Made by a program: the position numbers and the translations under genes. From Bin5 sp965232575 (lineage in GTDB: Bacteria > Chloroflexota > Anaerolineae > Caldilineales > Caldilineaceae): a stretch of DNA of 64,000 nucleotides. The notes below the pieces were generated by a model. It was not told the DNA's origin and did no database searches. It saw only the letters and a list, made by a program, of their open reading frames with translations. Positions 7,693-16,110 of this stretch are shown here, piece after piece. Positions within the stretch are counted from its first letter, which is position 1; each line of letters begins with the position of its first letter. The stretch lies in assembly GCA_965232575.1 (NCBI GenBank), contig CBDDPZ010000008.1:1116001-1180000 (forward strand), in the 5' to 3' direction.

Positions 7693-9156
7693 ATGAGCAG
7701 CCAGCGAAAAACCGTTCGTCCCCGCATCGGGATCTTCGGTATCGGCCTTGGTGAGTACTGGCCCCAGTTTCCGGGTTTGAAGGAGCAGCTCGAAGGCTAC
7801 CAGGCCCGCGTCGAAAACCGCGTCGGCCAGTGGGCTGATGTCGTCAGCGCCGGGCTCGTCGACTCTGCCCCCGGCGGACGCGCCGCCGGAGACCTCTTCC
7901 AGCGCGAGCAGGTCGATATGGTCTTCTGCTACGTCGGTACCTACGCCACCAGCTCAACCGTCCTGCCCGCTGTTCAGATCCCCAAAGTCCCTGTCCTCGT
8001 CCTCAATCTCCAGCCCTCGGCTGCGCTCGACTATGCCAACACCGACACCAAAGAGTGGCTCGCGAACTGCTGCGCCTGCTGCGTACCTGAACTCAGTTCA
8101 GTTTTTCACCGCTGCGATATCGATTTCCACGTCGTATCCGGCATGTTGGACGAGGAAGAGGGCTGCGAGGAGCCGGCCCGCCGCGCCTGGGCCGAGATCC
8201 GCGACTGGACCGAGGCCGCCGGCGCTCTGCGTACCCTGCGCCGCAGCCGCATGGGTTTCCTCGGCCACACCTACCCCGGCATGCTCGATATGTACAGCGA
8301 CTTTACCCAGCACCAGGGCCAGCTCAGCACCCATGTCGAGATTCTGGAGATGTGCGACTTGGCGCAGATGGTCAACGGCGTTACCCCGGCCGCCATCAAA
8401 GCTAAGGAGGAGGAGGCGCTCGCCATCTTTGACCTGGCCGAAGACTCCCCCTCCGACCCGCTCGCGACGCGGCCCTCCTCCGAAGCGCTCGACTGGGCCT
8501 ATCGCGTCGCCGTCGGCCTTGACCGCCTCGTCGATGAGTTCGATCTCGACGGCCTCACCTACTACTATCGCGGCCTCGACGGCAATGAATATACACAGAT
8601 AGCGGCCGGGTTCGCGCTGGGCTGTTCGCTGCTCACCGCACGCGGCGTGCCCTGCAGCGGCGAAGGCGATCTGAAAAACTGCCAGGTGATGAAAATCGTC
8701 GACACCTTCGGCGCCGGCGGCAGCTACTCCGAGGTCACGGCGATGGACTTCCGTGAAGAGTTCATCCTCGCCGGCCACGACGGCCCCTTCCACATCGACA
8801 TCGCCGAAGGGCGCCCCCTGCTGCGCGGCCTCGCCCTCTATCACGGCAAACAAGGCGAAGGCGTCGGCGTCGAAACCCAGGTCAAGCACGGGCCGGTCAC
8901 CGTCCTGTCGATGACCCAGACCCGCCAGGGCAATCTCAAGCTCCTGGCCGCCCAGGCCGAAAGCATACCCGGCCCTGTCCTGCAGATCGGCAACACCGAC
9001 AGCCGTCTCAAATTCTCGCTCGGCCCCGCCGACTTCATCAACGCCTGGTGCAAGGAGGGCCCGACTCACCACTTCGCCCTGGGCGTCGGCCACATCCTGC
9101 CCAAGATAGAAAAATTCGCCAGCATAGCTAACCTCGAACTCAAGGTGGTCTGTTAA
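7693..9156 (+). CDS. L-fucose/L-arabinose isomerase family protein
   Basis: A 487-residue protein with the fold pattern of the fucose/arabinose isomerase family: N-terminal RIGIFGIGLGEYWPQFPGL, the cofactor-like stretch FCYVGTYATSSTVLPAVQ, and a C-terminal half with GEGDLKNCQVMKIVDTFGAGGS-type acidic residues. Family members interconvert aldoses and ketoses using Mn2+. Several uncharacterised subfamilies exist, so the exact sugar is not assigned. AAAGGAAAAGAGC precedes the ATG. It sits between the corrinoid protein and the GH78 gene, consistent with processing of a released deoxy-sugar or pentose. Confidence 0.8.
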   Translation: MSSQRKTVRPRIGIFGIGLGEYWPQFPGLKEQLEGYQARVENRVGQWADVVSAGLVDSAPGGRAAGDLFQREQVDMVFCYVGTYATSSTVLPAVQIPKVPVLVLNLQPSAALDYANTDTKEWLANCCACCVPELSSVFHRCDIDFHVVSGMLDEEEGCEEPARRAWAEIRDWTEAAGALRTLRRSRMGFLGHTYPGMLDMYSDFTQHQGQLSTHVEILEMCDLAQMVNGVTPAAIKAKEEEALAIFDLAEDSPSDPLATRPSSEALDWAYRVAVGLDRLVDEFDLDGLTYYYRGLDGNEYTQIAAGFALGCSLLTARGVPCSGEGDLKNCQVMKIVDTFGAGGSYSEVTAMDFREEFILAGHDGPFHIDIAEGRPLLRGLALYHGKQGEGVGVETQVKHGPVTVLSMTQTRQGNLKLLAAQAESIPGPVLQIGNTDSRLKFSLGPADFINAWCKEGPTHHFALGVGHILPKIEKFASIANLELKVVC

Positions 9157-9590
9157 GGCCCGCAACTGCAGTTCACTAGCCACTATTCACTGTCGTTAAA
9201 CTGAAAATGCTCACCCCAACCGACCTCACCACCGAGTACGCCCCCAACCCGCTCAACATCGACACCCCCCAGCCCCGTTTCGGCTGGCTCCTCGAATCAG
9301 ACCGCCGAAACCAGTCCCAATCGGCCTACCAAGTCCTCGTCGCCAGCAGCGCCGAAAACCTCCAGGCCGGCCGCGCCGACAAATGGGACAGTGGCAAGGT
9401 CACATCGGACCGCTCCGTCAACGTCGCCTACGCCGGCGACACTCTGTCCAGCGACGAAAACTGCTGCTGGCAAGTCCGCGTCTGGGACAAGGACGACCGC
9501 GCCAGTGCCTACAGTGAACCGGCCGCCTTCACCATGGGCCTGCTTGACGAAAGCGACTGGACTGGACACTGGATCGGCGCGCCTACCGAT

Positions 9591-9696
9591 TTTGCGCTGG
9601 AGCCCGACGAGAAAAACGGCAATTATCCACGAAGAACACAAAGGGGACACGAAGAACGGCAACGGCAGAAGGGAGGCGGAGGGCGGAAGCGTCAAA
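9591..9696. repeat. Long-form palindromic element inside the GH78 gene
   Basis: It starts TTTGCGCTGGAGCCCGACG and ends GGGCGGAAGCGTCAAA, with a filler containing CCACGAAGAACACAAAG, GGGACACGAAGAACGGCAA and an A/G-rich run. The same start, filler and end occur at 13689-13783 and, reversed, at 43068-43168. It is translated as a highly basic stretch (PRRTQRGHEERQRQKGGGG) that GH78 proteins normally lack. Confidence 0.75.
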
Positions 9697-10190
9697 CAGA
9701 GTCACCCCTCCTGCGCACGGAGTTCGACCTCGCCAAGCCGGTTAGTCGCGCCCGCCTCCATATCTCCGGCCTGGGCTGGTACGAGCTCTATCTCAACGGC
9801 CGGCGCGTCGGCGATCATGTCCTCGACCCCGCCACCAGCGACTACACTCAGCGCGTCCTCTACGTGACCTACGACGTCACCGAATTGCTGCAGGCGGGCG
9901 CCAATGCCGTCGGTGTCATGCTCGGCAACGGCTGGTACTGCGAACCCGGCTGGGAGCACCGCTACGGCGACTCCCCTCGCCTGCGCCTTCAGCTGAACGT
10001 CGACTTCGCCGACGGCAGCACGGCCGCCGTCGCATCCGGCGCCGGCTGGAAGACCGCCCCCGGCCCCATCACCCGTAACGACCTCTACGGCGGCGAGACC
10101 TACGACGCCCGCCGCGAGCAACCGGGCTGGGCAGCGACCGGATTTGACGACGCCCACTGGGACCCGGCCGTCGACAAGGATGCTCCCGGC

Positions 10191-10236
10191 TTTGCTCTGA
10201 GCGGACCGCATCTGTCGCGCCTTGGCGAAGCGCAAA
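10191..10236. repeat. Short palindromic element inside the GH78 gene
   Basis: This 46-nt copy has left arm TTTGCTCTGAGC, centre GGACCGCATCTGTCGCGCC and right arm TTGGCGAAGCGCAAA. It is read in frame as FALSGPHLSRLGEAQT, closely resembling the translation of the copies at 6196 and 16786. Confidence 0.8.
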
Positions 10237-12105
10237 CAAAGATGGTTGCGCAGGTCATGCCCCCCATCCGCGTCAACAAGAAGCTGCAGCCGGTAAACGT
10301 CACCCAGCCCCAGGACGGCGTACACGTCTACGACTTGGGCCAGCTCTTCGGCGGTTGGGCCAGGCTGCGGCTCAAGGGCGAACGCGGCACGACTGTTACC
10401 ATCAAGTACGCCTGCCAAGTCCTCGAAGAAAGCGGCCTCGTCGATCAGGAATCCGGCGAATTCTACTTTCGCCACCGCTCCCGCGCGAGCGCCCACGAAG
10501 AAGGCGACGAGATCGACGTCTACATCCTCAAAGGCGACCCCGACGGCGAGAGCTACGCACCGCGCTTCACCTACCATCCCGTACGTTACGTTCAGGTCGA
10601 GAGCGACCGCCCCGTCACCATTGAAGAGCTCCAAGGCCATGTGGTCTACTCCGACGTCGATCTCTCCGGCGGCTTCGAGTGCTCCAATCCACTCTTCAAC
10701 CGCATCCACGAACTGGTGCACTGGACCGTAACCAACGGCCTCTTCGGCATCCCCCTGGACTGCCTCCACCGTGAGCACTGGGCCTGGACCGACCCGGCTA
10801 CCATCGCCTCGTCGCTCTACCCCCGCAAACACATGCCCCGCTTCTGGACTAAGTGGCTCGACGACATCAAGGACGCCCAACTTGAAAACGGCAGTGTCCC
10901 CGACATCTGTCCCAACTACGTCCAGCGCGACGATCCCGACCCCGCTTGGGGCGGCAACTACCCGATCCTCGTCTGGTACCTCTACCAGTATTTCGACGAC
11001 AGCCGCATCCTTGAAGAGCACTACGAGCCAGTCCGCCTCTGGGTCGACTATCTCACCTCAGTTGCCGAGAACCACATCGTCAGCGAAGGCCACTACGGCG
11101 ACCACATGCTGCCCGGCGCCGCGCCCGGCGAGGAAGAGTTCGTCTCCTCCGAAACGCCGCCGCCCCTGCTGTGGACTGGCTACTACTATCTCGACTGCCG
11201 CCATCGTCGCCAAGGTCGCGGACTACCTCGGCAAGGAAGATGAGGCCGCCCATTATAGCCGCTTGGCAGAGGCCATCAAGGACGCCCTCAACCACGCGTG
11301 GCTCGATCCCGCCGCCCACCGCTACGCCACCGGCTCACAAACCGCCAACCTCTTCCCGCTCGCCCTCGGTATCGTGCCGCCCGCCAGCGAAGCCGGCGTT
11401 GTCCAGGACATCGTCCACAACATCGTCGAAAAGTGGGGCGGCCATCATCACACCGGCAACACCGGCGTCACCTGTCTGATCGACGCCCTGACGCAACACG
11501 GCCAGGGCGAAGTCCTCTACGACCTCGTCGCCACTCCCAGCTATCCCGGCTGGGGCTACATGGTCGAGCAGGGCGCCACCACCATCTGGGAATCCTGGAG
11601 CCTGCAGAGCACCGTCGGCGCCGCCGAAAGCATGATCATGTGGGCCTCGATCGACGAGTTCTTCTACAACGATCTGGCCGGCATCAAAGGCCCCGACTAC
11701 CACGGCCCCGGATTCATGACGCCCGGCTTTCGAGAAATTCGGATCGAGCCGCACCCGCTCGGCGACCTGGAACACGCCGCCGCCACCATCAGGACCGTGC
11801 GCGGCGACATCTCTTCCCGCTGGCGGCGCACCGATCAATCCATAACGCTCGAAGTCACGATCCCGGTCAACAGCCGTGCCCGCGTCAGCCTGCCCACCCT
11901 TGACCTGAGCAATATATCCGTCAGCGAAGACGGCACCGCCATCTGGCAAGACAACGCCTATCTCGCAGGCCGCGACGGGATCACATCCGCCAGCGCCCGC
12001 GCTGGCTATATCGACGTCGATGTCGGCTCCGGCAACTATCGTTTCGAACTCATCGGATCTTAGCCAGCGACCCACCGACCACCGCAGTTCAAAAGGAGCA
12101 GGATT

Positions 12106-13239
12106 TTGCAGGAAATGACATCGCTCGAACGATTTATGGCCGCCATCAACGGCGAACCCATGGATATGTACCCCGCCCTCAACGTGTCCCCCAATTGGTC
12201 GATGATGCCGCACTGGCCGGAGAAACTGGGGCTGAACTTCCTCCATCTGTCACACGGGACCGATGAGCAGAAGCTGAAGTTCTACGACGTTCTCCACGAT
12301 GACCTTGGCCTCGACTACATCCCCTGCGGCACCGGCAAAGCCTACGGCCAGCGCGGCAAGCAGTACGTCACCGAGGAGGATGGCGTGCCCGTGCTCGTTG
12401 ACACCGGTTCGCGTAGCAAGACCCGCTACCACGAGTTCCCGCCCGATCTGCCGCCCGACGAGCCGCTCTTCGAGACCGCTGCCGACGTTGAGCGCCTCGA
12501 ACCGCCGCCCACCGCCGAGGAGATGCTGGCGACCGGCGCCTACGATTTCACCAAGAAGCTGATCGAGCATTTCGACGACACTGTCTTCCTCTATATGGGA
12601 GACATGGCGCCCTTCCCCACCTCGTTCTACATGCTCAGCTACGACAAGCTCTTCGATGCCATGTTCTTCCAGAAAGACCTCGTCTTCGCGCTGATGGATC
12701 GACACGAGGAGGTGATCAGGCAGCAGTGCCGGCTGGCCAGAATGCTCGGCGTGCACGGCTACCAGCTGATGCAGTGGTTCGCGTCGGCCGACATGATCTC
12801 CGATGAGCACTACGTGGAGTTCGCCCTGCCCGGTGAGATAAAGGCCTTCCAGTACATCCACGATGAGGGCCTGATCAGCAGTATGGCGCTGATGGGCTGG
12901 ATCGAACCCCGCCTGCCCCACCTGGCCAAGCTGGATTTCCACTGCATTCAGGTCGAGTGCGGCCTCAAGAACTACTCGAACGACATCGTCAACGTCCGCC
13001 AAGCCCTCGGCGAAGAGGTCTGCATCTTCTCCAACTCCCATGCCATCACCGTCATCGAGCAGGGGGACGAGGACCTCTGGCGCGAAGACGCCCATCACCA
13101 GGCCAAAGCGATCGGGGAGCAGAAGCGTTTCGGGGTCGGCCACGGCACCCCCACCACCTGGAAGACGTCCCCGTCAAGATACCGCCGCTACATCGACTTC
13201 ATGCGCAGCGAGCTGGCCTCAATCGTCCCGCCCCACTGA
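12106..13239 (+). CDS. Uroporphyrinogen-decarboxylase-like cobamide methyltransferase
   Basis: A 377-residue TIM-barrel protein of the UroD superfamily. AAAAGGAGC sits 7 nt before a TTG at 12106; the next ATG (12115) is spaced too far, so TTG is preferred. It lacks the Arg-rich N-terminus expected of true HemE, and the C-terminal half carries His/Cys pairs (DFHCIQVECG and GHGTPTTWKTSP) like the zinc-binding methylcobamide:thiol methyltransferases MtaA/MtbA. It probably moves a methyl group to or from the corrinoid protein encoded at 6895. A haem role is unlikely in this setting of glycosidases. A palindromic repeat begins two nt after the stop codon. Confidence 0.8.
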   Translation: MQEMTSLERFMAAINGEPMDMYPALNVSPNWSMMPHWPEKLGLNFLHLSHGTDEQKLKFYDVLHDDLGLDYIPCGTGKAYGQRGKQYVTEEDGVPVLVDTGSRSKTRYHEFPPDLPPDEPLFETAADVERLEPPPTAEEMLATGAYDFTKKLIEHFDDTVFLYMGDMAPFPTSFYMLSYDKLFDAMFFQKDLVFALMDRHEEVIRQQCRLARMLGVHGYQLMQWFASADMISDEHYVEFALPGEIKAFQYIHDEGLISSMALMGWIEPRLPHLAKLDFHCIQVECGLKNYSNDIVNVRQALGEEVCIFSNSHAITVIEQGDEDLWREDAHHQAKAIGEQKRFGVGHGTPTTWKTSPSRYRRYIDFMRSELASIVPPH

Positions 13240-13240
13240 G

Positions 13241-13288
13241 TTTGCGCTGAGCCGACGCCATATCTGTCGGCCCTTGGCGAAGCGCAAA
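13241..13288. repeat. Short palindromic element directly after a stop codon
   Basis: Left arm TTTGCGCTGAGCCGACGCC, centre ATATCTGTC, right arm GGCCCTTGGCGAAGCGCAAA. This is the cleanest consensus copy (48 nt). It lies immediately 3' of the UroD-like gene and ahead of the antitoxin gene, where it could end or stabilise the upstream transcript. Confidence 0.8.
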
Positions 13289-13341
13289 GACTCAGCGGCA
13301 GGGGAACTGCGGGGGAACCCCTGGGGTCCCCCTGGGTGTGC

Positions 13342-13347
13342 TATAAT
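13342..13347 (+). promoter_or_regulatory. -10 element of an apparently leaderless antitoxin gene
   Basis: A consensus TATAAT lies only 6 nt before the ATG at 13354. Transcription from it would begin at or next to the start codon, and no Shine-Dalgarno sequence is visible, so a leaderless mRNA is likely. The -35 region is poor. Confidence 0.45.
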
Positions 13348-13353
13348 GCAGTC

Positions 13354-13590
13354 ATGCCTGTTCAAATTACGATAAGAAATGTCCCTGAGGAAGTTCGTGA
13401 TGAGTTGGCTGTCCGCGCTGCGCTTCAAGGCCGGTCCATGCAGGAGTTCTTGCGCGGGGAGTTGGAACGTATCGCCTCGCGCCCTTCCGTGGCCGCTTGG
13501 CTGCAAGGAGTCCGCGAACGGAAAGCGGTGGCAGAGACACGGGTTGAGCCCCAGAAAATTCTTCGCGCCCGTGATGCCGATCGAAAGTGA
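13354..13590 (+). CDS. FitA/VapB-like ribbon-helix-helix antitoxin
   Basis: A 78-residue protein beginning MPVQITIRNVPEEV, with a ribbon-helix-helix core (VPEEVRDELAVRAALQGRSM) typical of FitA-type VapB antitoxins. The C-terminal half would wrap the toxin. Its stop overlaps the following PIN-toxin start as GTGA, the normal vapBC arrangement. A longer open frame from 13336 adds six residues but has no ribosome site. The toxin is broken (next entry), so this antitoxin is effectively alone. It may still repress its own promoter. Confidence 0.85.
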   Translation: MPVQITIRNVPEEVRDELAVRAALQGRSMQEFLRGELERIASRPSVAAWLQGVRERKAVAETRVEPQKILRARDADRK

Positions 13591-13688
13591 CGTCAGTCAT
13601 TGATGCATCCGTGCTCGTCGCTGCGCTGGACTGCCCACTCCTGACGCTCGACCGCAGGCCCAGCCGCGCCCGCGGCCACACCTGCGAA
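13587..13688 (+). pseudogene. VapC PIN-domain toxin remnant with large internal deletion
   Basis: The frame begins at a GTG overlapping the antitoxin stop and encodes the first PIN strand with its catalytic Asp (SVIDASVLVAAL). It jumps directly to the C-terminal PIN segment (CPLLTLDRRPSRARGHTC). About 80-100 residues that normally separate these two parts, including the middle acidic residues, are missing. The frame then runs into a long-form palindromic element at 13689. An active RNase is very unlikely. Confidence 0.8.
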
Positions 13689-13783
13689 TTTGCGCTGACG
13701 CCCGGAGGAAAACGGCAACGATCCACGAAGAACACAAAGAAAACACGAAGAACGGCAAAAACGGGAAGGGCGGAAGCGTCAAA
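13689..13783. repeat. Long-form palindromic element at the end of the vapC remnant
   Basis: It starts TTTGCGCTGACGCCCGGAGG and ends GGGCGGAAGCGTCAAA, with filler AACGGCAACGATCCACGAAG and AACACAAAGAAAACACGAAG. It matches the copy inside the GH78 gene at 9591-9696 in order and spacing. Confidence 0.75.
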
Positions 13784-13925
13784 CAATCACGCCACCCCGT
13801 TCCCACAGGTAGCGCGAGGAGCCCCAGAGAAAGAACTATCTGTCACGTGGAGCCTCTGTCCCCTCCCTAGCGAACGCTCCATCTGGCCACGTTCCCGATG
13901 AAGAGTACACTTCATTCGGTTCCCA

Positions 13926-15101
13926 ATGAAAATCACCCGCCTGGAAACCATCCGCCTCGGCCGCCATCCCCATTCGCTTTGGCTTCGCATCCACACCGAC
14001 AACGGTCTGATCGGGCTGGGCGAGACCTCCTACGCGCCCCGCGCCGTCAGCGCCTTCATTCACGACCAACTCGCTCCCCTGCTGCTGGCACGAAGCCCCC
14101 TTGACATCGAGCGCCACTGGCACACCATGTTCGCTGCCGTCAACGCCTATGGCTACGGGGGCGCCGAGACGCGCGCCATCAGCGCCGTCGACATCGCTCT
14201 TTGGGACATTGCCGGCCAGTACACAGGCCAGCCTATCTACAACCTGCTGGGCGGCCGCAGCCGCGACCGCATCCCCATCTACAATACCTGCCTCGGTCAT
14301 GGACCCTGTCAAGACGCCCGTGCCTGGACGGAAGGGCGCGCCGGCCAGCTAGCCGAAGATCTGTTCCGGCAGGGCATCAGCGCCATGAAGATCTGGCCGT
14401 TCGATCTGCCGCCGGAACCGGCTGACACGGAAACAGGCGCGCCCGGACCGGTCCGCCACTACCTCGACAACGAAACGCTCAAACGGGGTGTCGCCTGCGT
14501 CGAAGAGATTCGCGCCACCGTCGGTGACAGAATGCAGATCGCCATCGAGGGCAACGCCCGCTGGAACCTGCCCGCGGCCATCGCCATCGCCCGCGCCTTG
14601 GAGCCTTACAACATCATGTGGCTGGAGGAAATGATCCCGCCCGACAACGTCGAATCATACGCCCGTCTGAAGGCCGAAAGCCGCATCCCCCTCTGCGTCA
14701 GCGAGCGGCTCTTCACCCGCTTCGGCTTCCGCCGCGTCGTCGAAGCTAACGCCGCCGACATCATCATGCCCGACATCTCCTGGACCGGCGGCATCAGCGA
14801 AACCCGCAAGATCTGCGCCCAGGCCGACATCTACTACCTCCCCATCACCGGCCACGACGCCACCGGCCCCGTCGTCCTCTGGGCCGCCGCCCACCTCATG
14901 CTGCACATCCCCAACGCCATGTGTCTCGAGACCGTGCGCGCCTACTACGACGGCTGGTACAACGACGTCGTCACCGAGCGCATCCCCATTAACGACGGCA
15001 TGCTCTCACTGCCGCAGAAGCCGGGCCTGGGCGTCGCCCTGCGCGAGGAGGTGCTGAGCTGGCCCGACGCGCGGATTGAAGATGGATCCAGTGCGGAGTA
15101 G
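13926..15101 (+). CDS. Enolase-superfamily sugar-acid dehydratase
   Basis: A 391-residue mandelate-racemase/muconate-lactonizing-enzyme family protein. The capping domain is at the N-terminus (ITRLETIRLG, GLIGLGETSYAP). The barrel shows the metal-ligand acids in order: AIEGNARW, WLEEMIPPDN and CVSERLF, followed by the C-terminal DISWTGGISETRKI and TGHDATGP. This set-up is typical of enzymes that dehydrate sugar acids such as gluconate, rhamnonate, fuconate or galactonate to 2-keto-3-deoxy acids. The exact substrate is not clear. The next gene encodes an RraA-type aldolase-like protein that could cleave or process the product. Confidence 0.85.
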   Translation: MKITRLETIRLGRHPHSLWLRIHTDNGLIGLGETSYAPRAVSAFIHDQLAPLLLARSPLDIERHWHTMFAAVNAYGYGGAETRAISAVDIALWDIAGQYTGQPIYNLLGGRSRDRIPIYNTCLGHGPCQDARAWTEGRAGQLAEDLFRQGISAMKIWPFDLPPEPADTETGAPGPVRHYLDNETLKRGVACVEEIRATVGDRMQIAIEGNARWNLPAAIAIARALEPYNIMWLEEMIPPDNVESYARLKAESRIPLCVSERLFTRFGFRRVVEANAADIIMPDISWTGGISETRKICAQADIYYLPITGHDATGPVVLWAAAHLMLHIPNAMCLETVRAYYDGWYNDVVTERIPINDGMLSLPQKPGLGVALREEVLSWPDARIEDGSSAE

Positions 15102-15158
15102 AGGGGAGTTTTCTTCGCGTTCCTTCGCGCCCCTTCGCGGATAAATGCCTTTTTTTTG

Positions 15159-15200
15159 AATCCCCCAATCGCAAAAAGGGTGCATCCCAGATTGGGGGTT
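15159..15200. repeat. Inverted repeat in the 323-nt gap between dehydratase and RraA genes
   Basis: AATCCCCCAATC (15159-15170) is mirrored by GATTGGGGGTT (15190-15200). It is preceded by a run of eight T and by CTTCGCGTTCCTTCGCGCCC, a variant of the 'cttcgtg-ccttcgtgg' intergenic motif also seen at 43110-43145 and 45430-45460. Nothing gene-like is seen elsewhere in 15102-15424. Confidence 0.55.
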
Positions 15201-15424
15201 GCTCAGAGGAGTGGGCTGCGGATCCCAGTGTAACTCCCCAGAGGTAGACCGAAACTCGCCCCCATTTTGGGACGCACCCCGCAAAAACACAGGTTGCGAT
15301 CTGAAACGATTGTCTATATCATTACAGAGACGAACGAAAGCCCGCCTTACCAACCCGGAAAATGACAAAACAACGACAGGCGTCCCCCGCCTGTCAACGA
15401 TACACCGAATCAGGAGACCCTTGT

Positions 15425-16090
15425 ATGCTGTCTGAGCAGATCGCTGCACTGAAGCGCTACGACTCCGCTACCATTTTCAACGCCGTCGCCCTCAAGCTGG
15501 GCCTGCCCAATCTCGACTACACCGACCACACCATCCGCTGCCTCCTACCCGACCTCGGCCTCGTCGCCGGCTTTGCCGTCACCGCCGAAGTCACCACCAA
15601 CGACGAAGACTCCACCGCCCTCGAGTGGATCGACTACTACGACTATCTCGGCAGCCAGCAGGACCCCCTCATCGCCGTCTTCCAGGATATGGACACCAAC
15701 CCGGGTCGCGGCGCCTGCTTCGGCGACGGCATGGCCCGCGTCCACAAACGGCTCGGCGTCGAAGGCGTCATCGTCGAGGGCACCGCGCGCGATCTGGTGG
15801 GCATTCGCCAGGTCGGCCTGCCCGTATGGGGCTGGGGCGCCGTACCCGGTCACGGCGTCTTCAACATGAACCGCTTCGGCGCACCGGTCACCGTCGGCCG
15901 CCTGCGCATCCATTCCGGCGACCTGCTCCTCGCCGACACCGACGGCGTTGTGCGTATCCCAACCGAACACGTCGACGATGTCTTGCAACTGGCCGAAGAG
16001 GTACGCACACGCGAAGCCACCCTCTTCGACTTCTACGAATCGGAAACCTTTTCCCTGCAAAAAATGCGGGCCCGCCAGCAACAATACTAA
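15425..16090 (+). CDS. RraA-family protein (HMG/CHA-aldolase-like)
   Basis: A 221-residue protein. The ATG at 15425 follows AGGAGACCCTT; a longer frame from 15362 lacks such a site. The family pattern is present: DSATIFNAVALKLG at the N-terminus, then the active-site region GDGMARVHKRLGVEGVIVEGTARD (Gly-Asp-Gly, Arg, Asp), and VTVGRLRIHSGDLLLADTDGVVRIP. Members are either RNase E regulators or divalent-metal class II aldolases for 4-hydroxy-4-methyl-2-oxoglutarate-like acids. In a sugar-acid operon the aldolase role is more likely. Confidence 0.85.
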   Translation: MLSEQIAALKRYDSATIFNAVALKLGLPNLDYTDHTIRCLLPDLGLVAGFAVTAEVTTNDEDSTALEWIDYYDYLGSQQDPLIAVFQDMDTNPGRGACFGDGMARVHKRLGVEGVIVEGTARDLVGIRQVGLPVWGWGAVPGHGVFNMNRFGAPVTVGRLRIHSGDLLLADTDGVVRIPTEHVDDVLQLAEEVRTREATLFDFYESETFSLQKMRARQQQY

Positions 16091-16110
16091 CCACTAACCA
16101 CTGCCGTCCC

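Larger units (their letters stand above)
9207..12063 (+). pseudogene. Alpha-L-rhamnosidase (GH78), frameshifted and repeat-interrupted
   Basis: The N-terminal part (9207-11243 frame) has the GH78 order: an N-terminal beta domain (FGWLLESD), the rhamnose-binding-like domain (RARLHISGLGWYELYLNGRRVGD), then the start of the (alpha/alpha)6 catalytic barrel with PLDCLHREHWAWTDPA. Homology continues after 11196 only in the +1 frame (AAIVAKVADYLGK, NTGVTCLIDAL, WGYMVEQGATTIWESW). A single extra T at 11196 restores the reading frame as YYYLD-AAIVAKV if removed. Joined, the product is about 950 residues, normal for GH78. Two repeat elements are read through in frame: a long one at 9591-9696 between WIGAP and the SPLLRTEF strand, and a short one at 10191-10236. 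The enzyme would release terminal L-rhamnose. The frameshift may be real decay or an assembly error. Confidence 0.85.

Noticed and set aside
12106..13239. True uroporphyrinogen decarboxylase (hemE)
   Set aside because: The HemE N-terminal Arg pattern is absent, the neighbourhood is carbohydrate/corrinoid, and C-terminal His/Cys pairs fit cobamide methyltransferases.
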